Shown piece by piece: positions 1 through 11,558 of a DNA stretch of 64,000 nt. The notes beneath the pieces are model-generated. The model was not told the origin of the DNA and did no database searches. It saw nothing but the letters and a program-made list of their open reading frames with translations. Every line of letters begins with the position of its first letter. Position 1 is the stretch's first letter. The DNA is from Sesamum alatum (taxonomy: Eukaryota; Streptophyta; Magnoliopsida; Lamiales; Pedaliaceae): positions 37,618,873 to 37,682,872 of the forward strand of contig JACGWO010000003.1 of assembly GCA_034509735.1 (NCBI GenBank), in the 5' to 3' direction. A program made the position numbers and the translations under genes.

Positions 1-503
1 AAGTGGTTATACTAACTATGTCTGTAGATATTTCTTCAAGAGCTCAAAATAACATATGGGCTTGTAGTTTGTTCAGTGATGTGGTTAATTTATGTCTGTC
101 TTGTCAATGAATATTGTCTTCATTTTTAAAATTGTTGTTTGCCGTGTTTATAAAAGATCAAAACTATTTGTGTGTACTGTGCAGCAGGATGTATGTATTT
201 ATGGTGGATTTTATTAATTAATGTTGAATTTTATATCTTTATGAATATTCTAATATTATTGATATATCCCTCAGTCATTGATTATGACTAGATCCATATA
301 TACATTATAGACTAGGTAAGAACTTAATATTCATAAGAGTGGCTATCGACTTCTAAAGAAAGGCTAAATGATCAGGTTTGGGTGTAATTTTCAAAGTTAT
401 TAAATCATCACTCTGTTAAAGGGAAGATTTTCGAAGAGGGTTTTGTATGTATTTTTCAGAGTTTGAAGGAGTAAAGTATAATTTCATTATTTTAAAGGGT
501 TTA
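1..503. other. AT-rich intergenic, nothing recognised
   Basis: No coding region, RNA gene or repeat boundary could be supported here. The sequence is AT-rich and has stop codons in all frames. Confidence 0.5.
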
Positions 504-512
504 TAAATATAA

Positions 513-1674
513 CGTCCTATAAAGAATAGACTTTCCAATTTAGTCCCACGCTTTATGAGATTTTTGATTTGGTCCCATTTTCAGACGAAAACTTGCTAAT
601 TTAGTCCCAAACCTCATTTTGCGTCAAGTTTTAATGGAAGAATGGAGACTCCGTTAAGTACAGTTAGACTAAATTATTTTTTTCGTCCTATAAAAAAAGA
701 ATTTTTCCAATTTAGTACCACGCTTTACGAAATTTTTGATTTGATCCATTTTTAGACGAAAAGTTGCAACTTAGTCCCAAGCCCCATTTTCCGTCAAGTT
801 TTAATGGAAGGATGGAGACCCCGCTACATGGCTGTTAACGTCAGAGGGAAATTACACACGTAATTCTCACGTGATTTATCTGCTCATTCCACTCCCAAAT
901 TGAACACCAAGTCATCCCCCCATAACCCTAAAAATCTCTTCAACCATTCTCTTCCAAATCGCTTGCGATTATTGGTTTGATTTCAAGACTAGCACAAGAT
1001 CTCAAGTGAAGATAGTGAATATTGGCAGATTCGCGACGATGTCCTTGCGACCCCATCTAATCGATCAAGTGAAAATAGTAAACATTGACAGATGTACTCA
1101 ACTCAATTAGATGGTTGGGTTGCAAGGAAAACACCGTGAATCTACCAATGTTTACTATCTCTACTTGAAATCTTGTGCTTTTCTTGAAATCAAATCAGTA
1201 ATCGCAAGCAATTTGAAAGAGAACGGCTGAAAAGATTTTTTGGGTTAGGGGGTGACGTAATGTTCGATTTTGGGGTGAAATGAGTAGATAAATCACGTGA
1301 GAATCACATTTGTAATTTCTCTCCAACGTTAATAGCCATTTAACGGGATTTCCGTCCTTCCGTTGAAACTTGATGGAAAATGGGCTCCAGGACTAGGTTG
1401 GCAACTTTTTATCTAAAAATGGGATCAGATCAAAAATTTCGTAAAGCGTGGAAATGAATTAGAAAATTTCCTTCTTTATGGGACAAAAAAAGGTAATTTA
1501 GTCTAACTGTACTTAACGGAGTCTCCATTCTTCCGTTAAAACTTGACGAAAAATGGAAATTGGGGCTGAGTTGACAACTTTTCGTCTAAAAATGGGACTA
1601 AATTAAAAATCTTATAAAATGTGGGATTGAATTGAAAAAATCCCTTCTTTAAGGAGAAAAAAGATAATTTAGCC
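513..1674. mobile_element. Long foldback (inverted-repeat) element, probably Mutator-like and non-autonomous
   Basis: Almost the whole segment is a long imperfect inverted repeat with its centre near 1090. Each arm is about 570 bp. Each arm also carries two diverged direct copies of a phrase of the type 'aatttagtccca..ctt..agattttt..atttggtccc'. A 9-bp direct repeat, TAAATATAA, flanks it at 504-512 and 1675-1683, which fits the 9-bp target duplications of Mutator-like elements. The right arm extends about 17 nt beyond the end of the left arm, so the termini are not symmetrical. There is no transposase reading frame. Confidence 0.6.
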
Positions 1675-1826
1675 TAAATATAATTAATCATTAAAGTTAG
1701 GACCATAATAGATAGGAAGTCTAGGTGTAATTTTCTGTATCCACAGATCACATTAATGACTATCACTAAATGTTTCTTCAAGTCCTCAAAATAACATATT
1801 GCTAGTGGTTTGGTCGTTAATTCATA

Positions 1827-1849
1827 TATATATATATATATATATATAC
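1827..1849. repeat. (AT)n microsatellite
   Basis: A run of alternating AT dinucleotides in intergenic DNA. Confidence 0.8.
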
Positions 1850-1878
1850 ACGTGGGTGTACATAAATGTTTTTTAAAA

Positions 1879-2133
1879 CTAGCTGTTTGGCACGTCTCTG
1901 TGTATATTTAATAAATAACTTTTTACCCTTCTAAATATATTATAATTAAGATAAAAATATATAAATCAATACATTATATTTTTAAAAAAAAAGTAATAAA
2001 AAAAAGAAAGAAAATAAAAGAAAATCAATTTAACGGGATTATATATCGACACAACAAAAAGTTGGTGCAGTAATATCACAAATTGGTATTTGTGAATAAA
2101 CAATTATCTTTTCTTTTTTTATATTAGTATAGA
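1879..2133 (-). mobile_element. Small non-autonomous Helitron
   Basis: Read on the minus strand the segment begins TCTATACTAATATAAA and ends in CTAG followed by T. It is preceded by A and followed by T, as expected for Helitron insertion between A and T. The subterminal sequence before CTAG contains the phrase GACGTGCC, which is shared with the copies near 45.3 kb and 58.9 kb. The interior is AT-rich and has no RepHel coding region. At 255 bp it is a small derivative that would depend on an enzyme supplied elsewhere. Confidence 0.55.
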
Positions 2134-3748
2134 TACAATAGATACACTAGAAAAAGATTACTATTGACTATAATTTTAATGACTATGACTAAAACATCGT
2201 AAATAACTATTATTAACTACGACTAAATAAAAATTGATTCAAAATTAGTTTTTTCACCATAAAAAACTTATTTGTCACGATTAAAAGCAATAGGAAAAAC
2301 ATTCGCCAGGACTTTTAGCCACCCTCGTAAAAATCGCTGCCAACAATCGTTGCCTGGCCGTAGTCAATAATTATTTGCTACAGCTATTTAGTATTAATCA
2401 TGACAATTAACCATAATTAAATATTATATTTCTTATAATGATGATACAATTTTTATATACATTAAATGTACATGTTAAATAAAATAAAAAATACAATAAC
2501 ATTTATATTAGAAAGTTCACTCCGAAAATTCATAGCCTATGAGAGAATATATATTTGAGATTCTAACCTCATCATAACCTTGTATTGATTTTTCTATTTC
2601 AAATTATGTCACATCTTTTATTTCATGTCTTTTATTCTATATAATATGTATACACAACGTGTATATGTTATTTATTTTATTTTAAAAAAATATACACATA
2701 AAAATATACATACTATATAGAATAAATAATACAAATATAATTTAGAATAAAAAATTAAATTTGAATCCATCTAAACCTAGTGCCACTCGGACAAACTGGC
2801 ATCACAAGTTGGACTCTTAGTCAGTGACGTGGGGTTCTGGTGTTTGTGAAATGTGTTGCTTGTCCCAACTGAGATCTCTTAATTCAGACAAATATCTTTG
2901 GCAGTTTCTTGGTTCAAACTTGTTGAATTGAAAGGAGTGAGCCCACTCTTGCATTATTAGATAGGCTTAAATAAACTTTTGAATCCATCAAATACGTGAA
3001 ATGTTATTTTACTATTTATTAGGTGTAGATTTTTATAATGTAATCAATAGGTGTTGTTGGGGTGTACGTGTTGTTTAGATTGTTGATCAGGATATAGTTA
3101 TTATTATTGTCTTTGTTCAGATATTGATATTTGACAGAACGAATTGTAATGGATTTGTTTCAATATTTAATAATATTTCATCGCTTTCACTTTAAAACAA
3201 AAAACTTTTGATTTTGTAATTTTGATATTTTGGTTTTTTTTTTCTTTATATTTATAGAATTGCAAAATATTTTTATAATTTTTTTTGATATTTTGTGATT
3301 TTAATCTTTTCGGTGCCGAATTTTGTAATATTTGCTCGAATAAATCATGTGTCACGTTATTTTTTAATTTCTCAAACAATGATGGGATATTTATAATTAT
3401 GTCAAACTTCATGAGAAGTTGCTTAAATTTACCCTAATTAAATACTATATTCACAAATCCTTTATGCTTACTCATCTAGTGTACTTTAATAATTAGATAA
3501 TAACTTCATATGCTTACAATATAATGCTAAGTTAGTGTTAAAGTTTTCGTTGAAATAATATTTTTCATAATAAACGAAAAGGGAGATCATCGTTGGCCCT
3601 GGTACGTCCACTTTTTCGTTTCATTTTGTAGTTATTATTGAAGTTTTTGTTTAATTTTTAATAAGATTTTGTAGTTATTGTTGAAGTTTTTGTTCAAATT
3701 TCAAACTCCATAGCAAACAAACGTGAGAAGATCACATGCCCTGGTTTA
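2134..3748. other. AT-rich intergenic DNA
   Basis: I see no supported gene. Open frames here are short and rich in K, N, I and F, as expected by chance in AT-rich sequence. Confidence 0.5.
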
Positions 3749-3758
3749 TATAATTTTT

Positions 3759-4622
3759 GGGTAAATATCAATTTTGGTCCCTAAACTATGCCACTTATCC
3801 ACTTTTGATCCCTCGTGTATCATACTCATTAGATTTGATCCCTCCGTTAATTTTTATGTTAAAACTAACGGACTTTTTCACAAAAAAAAAAGAAAAAAAA
3901 AAATTTGTGATCAAGGGAGTTTTAACTTAGGTCACAAGTCTAACAAACCTAACCTATTACCACTAGGCCAAGTCGGCTACTTAAATTTTTATTCACCGAA
4001 AAATTACTTATTTCTTTCTATGTGAAGTATGTGTAATATCCCGAAAAATTACTTTTTATTGTAATGGATCAATTTTGTAATTATGTTTAGAGATTTTCAA
4101 AACTGTTTTTATGTATTTAACAAATGACTTATGTATTGTTTATGACTTTTATGACATTGCTTGATATTTTTATGACTTGTGTATTTTTGTTGAGTTTTTG
4201 AAAATTAGTCTTATGAAATTTTTATGATTTTTGTATTCTATTTGTTGTTTGGGGCTATATAGGATTTTAGAAACGTTTTGTAAAATTTGAGAGGCTTAAA
4301 AATCAAGAAACAAACTTGGGGCTGCCACAGAGAAGTTATAAATAAGTAAAATTTCGGGTTAAAAATAACTCAAGTAATAGATTTGGCAAAGTAGTAATAA
4401 GCTTGTTTTGTTTAACTTGTGGCTCAGGTTCAAACTCCCTTGAGCCCAAATTCTTTTTCTTTGTTTTTTTTTTAAGTCCGTTAGTTTTAACAGAAAAATT
4501 AATGAAGGGACCAAATCTGATAAAATTATTAAAATTGAGGGACCAAATCTAATGAGTAGGATACATGAGGGACCAAAAGTGGATAAGTAGCATAATTTAG
4601 GGACAAAAAATGATGTTTACCC
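3759..4622. mobile_element. Mutator-like MITE with terminal inverted repeats
   Basis: The termini are inverted repeats of roughly 110 bp that begin GGGTAAA and end TTTACCC. Both carry the phrases 'ggtccctaaactatg' and 'ccacttttgatccct'. A perfect 10-bp direct repeat, TATAATTTTT, lies directly outside at 3749-3758 and 4623-4632. TIRs of this length with a 9-11 bp target duplication point to the Mutator (MULE) superfamily. At 864 bp and without a transposase frame it is non-autonomous. Confidence 0.7.
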
Positions 4623-4632
4623 TATAATTTTT

Positions 4633-6030
4633 TCTTCATTTTTTAAATTATTATTATTATTATTAATTAATTAATTTTTGAGTTTATCATTTCTGTAATG
4701 TTTACATTGATCTGCAACTCAACATTTATATAATAGTTTATTTTAATTTATTTTATTGTTGAGTTTATAATCTTCTATATATGTTACGGTAAATATATAT
4801 GTCAAGCCTTTTGTAATAATGTTGATAAGAATATCCTTCTATATATTATCAATAATAACACGTCCATATTAAATATTTCAAATAAAATCTTTGGATCATA
4901 GGAAATATATCATCATAAGTTGAGTTATTTTAAAATGCTTTATTTGTAGCCACTTTTTAAATTTAATGAGTTTTTTTTCCTTATTTATCAATAGAAACAT
5001 TAATTGGAATATGATTTCCTCATAGAATCTGGCTTCATTATTGGATTTAAAAAATATAATTAATTCATTTTTTTTACATATACCAATATTTTCTATTTGA
5101 ATTGAAATTCATAATTTTGAATATAATCATCTTGATTTTAGCTCAATACATATTTAAAATATTAAATAATTATTTAGTATTTACTAATGGAAGCATTAAT
5201 GGTTGTTATGAGGAGAAAATTTTCCATTGGATTGCTTTATATATTATTATACTTAAGTTGCTTAAATTGAAATTAGAGACATACTATACATAACTAATAT
5301 AAATAATATTGTTCACTTAATCAAGTAAATTAAAAGAATAAATAAGAATTAGACGACTCCCTTATTTTGCTTCTATTATATTTATTATAGAGAATTTTGA
5401 TTTCTTTTAAATTATAGTAAATAACCGTATTGGTTGCTTTAAATATGGAAGCTTATATTTTTAATTATGAATACAAAACGTTCATTTATGTTGCACGTGG
5501 CTCGATGACAAGTCCAAATTGGGAGAAGGCCCACGAGGAACCCAAGATGACACGCGACATAAAGAAGAATAGGCAATACCTAATAAGCAACAAGGCCACG
5601 AAAAGCCAGGAAGGTGCACGAAGAGCTTGGAATGGGGCTGACAGGGCACCACAAAGAGTTAAAAATGCCCACTTGACAATAATTAATTACATACCCCATG
5701 AAATTGGAAAAAGAATATTCCACATCAAACAAAAGAAGTTGGGAAAAAATGGAACACCAGATAGGCGTTATCCTCCAAGGGGCAAATGTTACAAAAATAG
5801 TTTGAAGGGGTGTATGAAACATGCCGATTTATTTAGGGGGTAAAGTGTATTTAAATCGTTAAATTTACAGATTAAAGGCAATTTTCGTCTCTTAATTATA
5901 CTCAAATTCCATTTTAATTCTTTAAAGTATAAATTGCTCTCATTGTAAATAAAACATTCTACCAGGCCCTGAAATATTAGATCATTTCATTTTGAGAAAT
6001 TCGTTTCCAGTTCTTGAACACTTGGTAAAA
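4633..6030. other. Intergenic DNA upstream of the P450; unresolved less AT-rich block at 5490-5835
   Basis: Most of this stretch is AT-rich with no supported gene. From about 5490 to 5835 base composition is more balanced and an open frame of 137 codons runs through it, but its protein has no recognisable motif. It may be a transposon or LTR remnant. I could not find paired ends or a clear TATA box for the gene that follows. Confidence 0.4.
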
Positions 6031-7616
6031 ATGATCCTTCTTCTCCTGGCAGTAGTAATCTTGCCTTTGGCAATTCTCTTCGTCTCCAACAGGCGAAAAA
6101 GACGGCGAAAGTCTCCATATCCACCAGGCCCTCCAGGTCTCCCCTTCATCGGAAACCTGCACCAATTCGACCCTTCAACTACTCCTCATATCTATCTATG
6201 GCGACTCGCAAAGAAATACGGGCCCCTCATGTTCATGAAGATGGGCTCAAAGCCAGTACTCGTCATTTCTTCACCAAAAATCGCCAAACAAGTACTCAAG
6301 ACTCACGACCTCGTGTTTAGCAGCAGGCCGAGATTTCTTGCGCATAATAAGTTAACATACAACAGCTCGGGTGTTTCCTTGGCGCCTTATAGCGAATCCT
6401 GGAGGGAACTGAGAAAGATTTGTGTTCTTCACCTCTTGAGCAACAAACAGGTCCTGTTGTTTCGGCCTGTCCGTGAAGATGAAGTGTTTCGCATGATCAG
6501 GAACCTGTCTGTCGGGGCGCGTTCAGGTGAAGTTGCTGATTTGAGTTTGATGATAGTGGCTCTGACAAGCACCTCAACCTGTAGAACTGCTTTTGGGAAG
6601 ACGAATGATGAAGGATCGGGACAACGGAGGTTTGATGAGCTTTTGATTGAGTTTCAGGCCATGCAGGGCGGATTCTTTCTGTCGGATTACATTCCTTCAC
6701 TCGGTTGGGTGGATAAACTGACAGGAATGATTTCCAGGCTCGACAAGATTTATAAAGACTTTGATGGGTTCTACCAAGAACTCATCGACGACCACCTGGA
6801 TCCGAACAGGCCAAAATCAGCCAATCCAGATTTCCTGGATTTGTTAATCCAGCTAAAACAAGAAAACTTATGTTCCATCGATCTCACCTGGAATCATATA
6901 AAAGCAATCCTCGTGGTCGGTAATCATCTTCAATCTTTCATATCAGCAATTTCTTAATCCGTATCATCATCGGTTCTCGATTTTCTCCTTTCTCCGTTTA
7001 AGTACAGGATATATTCGTTGGTGGATCAGAAACGGGCGCAGCAACGATAATCTGGGCCATGACTGAGCTGATCAAGAATCCAACAATAATGAAGAAGCTG
7101 CAACAAGAAATCAGGGAACTGATCGGGGAAAAAGGTAAAGTAACCGAAGACGATCTGCCTAAACTTTCATATCTAAAAGCAGTGATCAAGGAGACATTGA
7201 GACTGTATCCGCCAGTTCCACTCCTACTGCCAAGAGAAACACTGGAGAAGTGCAACATAGAGGGCTACATTATCCAACCTAAAACCTCAGTCTACGTAAA
7301 TGCTTGGGCTATTGCAAGAGATCCCGAGTACTGGGAATGTCCGAACGAGTTTGTGCCTGAGAGATTCTTGAATGCCAAAGTTGACATCATAGGACAAGAT
7401 TTTCAGGTGATTCCATTTGGATCTGGCCGGAGGGGGTGCCCTGGAATCTCGATGGGGCTTGCAACGGTGGAGCTAGCGCTCGCCAATCTTCTCTACACGT
7501 TCGACTGGGAGTTGCCTGCCGGGATGAAGAGGGAGGATATTGATACTGCAGCGTTGCCTGGACTTACTATGCAAAAGAAAAATCCATTTTGCCTTGTGCC
7601 TAAGCAGTTTAATTAA
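6031..7616 (+). CDS. Cytochrome P450, CYP71 clan (CYP71/CYP83-like), two exons
   Basis: A microsomal haem monooxygenase, about 496 aa, which is normal for the family. Exon 1 is 6031-6912 and exon 2 is 7008-7616. The ATG at 6031 opens an N-terminal membrane anchor (residues 1-18), then a basic stretch and the proline hinge PPGPPG (31-36). Visible motifs are the I-helix GGSET (299-303), ExxR as ETLR (356-359), PERF (411-414) and the haem loop PFGSGRRGCPG (430-440) with the ligand Cys438. One intron just before the I-helix motif is typical of A-type plant P450s. The exon 1 donor is uncertain: GT at 6913 keeps the frame with the AG at 7006-7007, while the better-looking GTAATC at 6920 does not unless another acceptor is used. 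Substrate cannot be told from sequence; relatives act on phenolics, oximes, terpenoids and other specialised metabolites. Confidence 0.9.
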
Positions 7617-7836
7617 TGTACTTGATCACGTATACTGCGTTCGACTTCATCTGATTTGTGCATTGTAATAGAATGGACTTGTTCTGTTAAGGGAGTCAAT
7701 TGATGTTTGAGTTGGTTTCTGGAATCATATGTTTGATGAATCAAATTCTGTCATTAGTTCTCTGTTGTCTCTTCAAGAATTCACCTCCTAAGGTACTAGA
7801 TTAAGTGATGATTATACTGTTGACTATGTCTTGTAG

Positions 7837-8010
7837 GGAAAATTCTTATCCGGATTGGTCGAACCAAACCAATCATAAAATAAGTGTCATACACTTGCTA
7901 TATGATTGGTCACTTTTCCTATATTGTACATCAATTACACGGTAAGTGTATTGCACTTGTCATATGATTGGTTCAGATTTGACCGAAACAGGTTTGGGCT
8001 AGAATTTTTC
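7837..8010. mobile_element. MITE, GGAAAATTCT family, copy 1
   Basis: The ends are inverted (GGAAAATTCT at the left, AGAATTTTTC at the right). The interior carries the family phrases 'taagtgtattgcacttg' and 'catatgattgg'. Flanking 9-mers GTCTTGTAG (7828-7836) and GTTTTGTAG (8011-8019) differ at one base and look like a target duplication. Related copies lie at 13821-13935 and 47783-47962. Confidence 0.65.
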
Positions 8011-8019
8011 GTTTTGTAG

Positions 8020-9736
8020 ATATTTCTTCGGGTTTTAGTTTGATCAACGATTAGTTGTGATTTATGTCAGTCTTATAATCGATGAATAATGTCTTAATTT
8101 TAAAATTGACGTTTTTGGATTATAGAGCGTGGAGACTTGAGAGTATTTGTGTATGGTTGGTGGATTTATTATTATAATCCTCTTTTGAAAATGTATAATT
8201 ACATCTTTTTTGCAATTTTTTTTGAAATTATCCTTATATACCCTCCAAAAAATTTTCGTTTACACTTGAGTCCATTCATTAGTAAGAATATATAGGAAAT
8301 TCAACTCAAAAATCATATACATAATGTGTGCATGTTAAATAAAGTAAAAAATGCAATAGTAAGAATATATAGGAAATTCAACTCAAAAATCTGTAACCTA
8401 TTACGAGTACGTATTTGAGATTTCAAACCCATCAGAATCTTGTATTGAATTTTCTATTTCAAATCATGCGTATAGTTTATTTTATTCTATGCAACATATA
8501 CATTATGTATACAAATATTATATGTCATTTATTTTATTAAGGGGATAATTTGTACACCTAACGTGTGTGTATATACATATATTACTTGAAATATACGATA
8601 GCAATATTATTTGAAATAAAAAATTTAATTGGTCAAATCTAGTACCTGCAGTCGAACAAAACTCACAAGTTGCCCACACTTACATTAGATAACACGTTTT
8701 TAATTAAAATGAATTTGCCCTTCAAATAAAAAATCAAAACGAATCTAATTGCAGGTTTACTTCAGATTAGATCTGTTAATAATTATTAGTTTTATCCTGT
8801 AATTCATTTCAAATTAATTATATTATATGTACGAGTAACAGAGCACATTGAATATATGTGCAAATAAAATATTAATTTTTAAGTTCCATGAACGAAATGA
8901 TGCTGCATGAGGAGTTTTTACACATGTAGGTTAAAAAGGGCATTTTAATAAATTGACATTTAAAGCCACTTAATGTGTTATTGATAGTATAGATGCTAAG
9001 TGTATATATAAAAATTAAATAAAATTATCTTATATACACATAGTTTTCAATTTTAAAATATCAGCACACAAAATAAAATTGCATAGTTTTTATATGCATT
9101 TTACTTTAACGAAAGGGACAACTTAAAGGCAGATAATTGTAAAGATACATAATTGTAACTCAAAAAATATAAAATTTCTTAGTGGAGAAATATTTAAGTA
9201 CTATTGAAAAAAAATTGACAAATAGGGTCAAAAATTATCTTAAAAAAGAAGTATAAATGTCAAACAATCATGTAGGACTTTTATATTTATAATATTAATA
9301 TACATCTCTACATGTGTACATAAATATATGAGCTAAGCTTGAAAAAGCCCAAACCACAACCCTTTGGATTAAAAAATTAAACGAAGTATAAATGTGTTGA
9401 GTACATAAAGTTTTGGATTTTCAATTATACTTACAGAAAAACTTATGTAATTTAAGTATACATACATATATATGGGAGAATAGAAATATTGTTATAGAAT
9501 ATCTATGAATTACAATATGTACCAAAAGAACAAAGTATTCCTGTATAACATCTATAAATATATATATATATATATATTAATTTAAATACCTAAAAACATT
9601 ACAATATCGATGAAACTTCATTGTCATTGATTCATATATATAATAGGTTACAATAATTAAATTATATTTAATATCAATATTTATAAACTTAATAAGTTTG
9701 TAAATATTAACGACAGATACATTAAATTTACCTAAC
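8020..9736. other. AT-rich intergenic DNA
   Basis: No gene or RNA supported. There is a short direct repeat of 'aagaatatataggaaattcaactcaaaaat' type around 8283-8320 and 8361-8391, and an (AT)n run near 9557-9577. Confidence 0.45.
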
Positions 9737-9745
9737 TACTATATA

Positions 9746-11197
9746 GGATTAAATGTATTTTTGGTCTTATAACTTAAGTTATTTGGCGTTTTCTTCCTAT
9801 AATTTTTTAGGGTAGCATTTTAGTCTTGTATTTTTTTTTTTAATTTTCGCAATTTCAGTCCTTTTGTTCGACGGAGTTCACCTCCATCGGCGAGAAGGGT
9901 GAACTCCGGCAAAAAAAGACTGAAATCATGAAGATTAAAAAAAATGAAAGACCAAAATTCTACATTAGAAAGTTAAAGGACAAAAATACTAACAGAAATA
10001 GGTTAATAGAAACAAAAGCTCCAATTTTAAAATGTCACATGAGAGACACATACATTTTTTTGGTTAGAAGGGTGACCTCCGGTGTAAAAATGACTAAAAT
10101 TATGAAAATTAAAAAGATGCAAGACCAAAATGCTACCTTAAAAAGAAAAGAACAAAAATGCCAAATAACCTAAGTTATGGAGAAAAATGCAATTTTTGTC
10201 CACTTTCTTAGGGGTGGTGGCACTTTTAGTCCAGGTCTATTTGAAAATAGCAATTCAGGACAGTAATTTTTAAAAAGTGGCAATTTCAGGCCAAAAAATC
10301 CTAATTTGGCCAGAATTGGTCACTTGTCCGGCGATCATTTTATATGCAGATTAAAAAAATAAAAATTTTCTTATATGCCAAGTGATTTGGCAACCATAGT
10401 GAGGCAGCATGGTGATATGTTTTATTTAAGGCTAAAATCCATTTAAATAAATAATTTTTTTCTTAAATATATATTATTTAAAAATTTGGAATAAAATGTA
10501 AAATTTTATTCCAAATTGATAAATTAAATCAAAATCACATTTACAAGATTAATATACTAAAATTCAATTTTCAATTTTCAATTTTAAATATCTATATAAA
10601 TATAATTATTAATCAATTATAACAATTATATCTTATTAAAAATATTTAAATTATAATTTGGTTTGAATATATTTAATAAATTATATTATTTACTATAAAA
10701 ATGTTTGAATTTTAAAAATTATTGTTTTTCTGTAAAAAAAAATTAATTTCTTAACTCTTTAAATTTGAAAATTGAATTTTAGTATATTAATCTTTTAAAT
10801 GTGATTTTAATTTAATTTATCAATTTGGTATAAAATTTTAAATTTTAAATTTTATTTTGATACTTAAATAATATATATTTAAGAAAAAAGTTATCTACTT
10901 AAATGGATTTTAGCTTTAAATAAAACATGTCACCATGCCACCTCACTATAGTTGTTAAATCACCTGTCATGTAAGAAAATTTTTATTCTTTTAGTCCATG
11001 TGTAAAATGGTTGCCGGAAAGGTGATCAATTCCGGCTAAATTAGGATTTTTTGGCCTGAAATTGCCACTTTTTTAAAATTACTGTCCTAAATTGCTATTT
11101 TCAAATGAATCTGGACTAAACGTGCCACCGTCCCTTAGAAAGTGGACCAAAACTGCATTTTTTCTCAAGTTATGAGACCAAAAATACATTTAAACCC
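9746..11197. mobile_element. Outer Mutator-like inverted-repeat element, host of a nested element
   Basis: Terminal sequences GGATTAAATGTATTTTTGG (left) and the inverse of GGGTTTAAATGTATTTTTGG (right) match, and a perfect 9-bp direct repeat, TACTATATA, flanks them at 9737-9745 and 11198-11206. The left part also contains an internal inverted repeat near 9790-10170 around 'gttcacctccatcgg/..ggtgaactccgg'. No transposase is present. A second element at 10180-11166 sits inside it. Confidence 0.65.
10180..11166. mobile_element. Nested inverted-repeat element with long arms
   Basis: The two arms (about 10180-10560 and 10780-11166) are inverted copies that share 'ttttgtccactttct', 'ggcaatttcaggcc' and 'aaatccatttaaa'. 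The 8-bp repeat AAGTTATG flanks it at 10172-10179 and 11167-11174; the right copy falls inside the right terminal repeat of the outer element, which shows that this insertion came later. A related fragment with the same end lies near 58410-58540. Confidence 0.6.
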
Positions 11198-11437
11198 TAC
11201 TATATATACAATATGCTCATATGATGAGATTAATCTAGTACAAAACAACAAACTTTTGGTAGGTCAAGGGGGAAACAGGGCTGAGAAATGGCCGGACTAT
11301 AAAAAGAGGAGGGTAGGTATAGGCCAATTTATATTTTTATTATAAAAAAAATAATTATATGTGTATAGCGAAAGCGATGTACTTTACAAAAATATGACCG
11401 GTCACGAACTACCGGCCATTTCTCGCGACCGACGGCC

Positions 11438-11478
11438 GCTACCCCAGACTGCGACCCTTGGTCGCTGCCTGGGGTAGC
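11438..11478. repeat. GC-rich two-part hairpin
   Basis: Perfect 10-bp arms GCTACCCCAG (11438-11447) and CTGGGGTAGC (11469-11478) enclose a second perfect stem, GCGAC/GTCGC, around a 5-nt loop. It lies immediately outside the AT-rich inverted-repeat element that follows. Confidence 0.6.
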
Positions 11479-11513
11479 AACCTCATTATTCTTTTTTTTA
11501 TTATTCTTTTATT

Positions 11514-11553
11514 AAATTTACTTGGGCCAACAATTGTTGGCCCAAGTAAATTT
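11514..11553. repeat. Perfect 40-bp palindrome
   Basis: The segment equals its own reverse complement over 40 bp; the centre is AACAATTGTT and the sides carry TTGGGCC/GGCCCAA. The corresponding place in the opposite arm of the surrounding element has a shorter, non-palindromic sequence. Confidence 0.9.
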
Positions 11554-11558
11554 TCTTA

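Noticed and set aside
4425..4450. GGTTCAAACTCCC, like a tRNA T-arm
   Set aside because: It lies in the interior of a MITE and no cloverleaf partner sequences are present.
5430..5843. 137-codon open frame on the plus strand
   Set aside because: The translation is low in recognisable motifs, there is no start context or splice evidence, and the block may be a transposon remnant.
5992..6030. Upstream extension of the P450 frame
   Set aside because: It starts at TTG, not ATG; the ATG at 6031 gives a normal membrane anchor and length.
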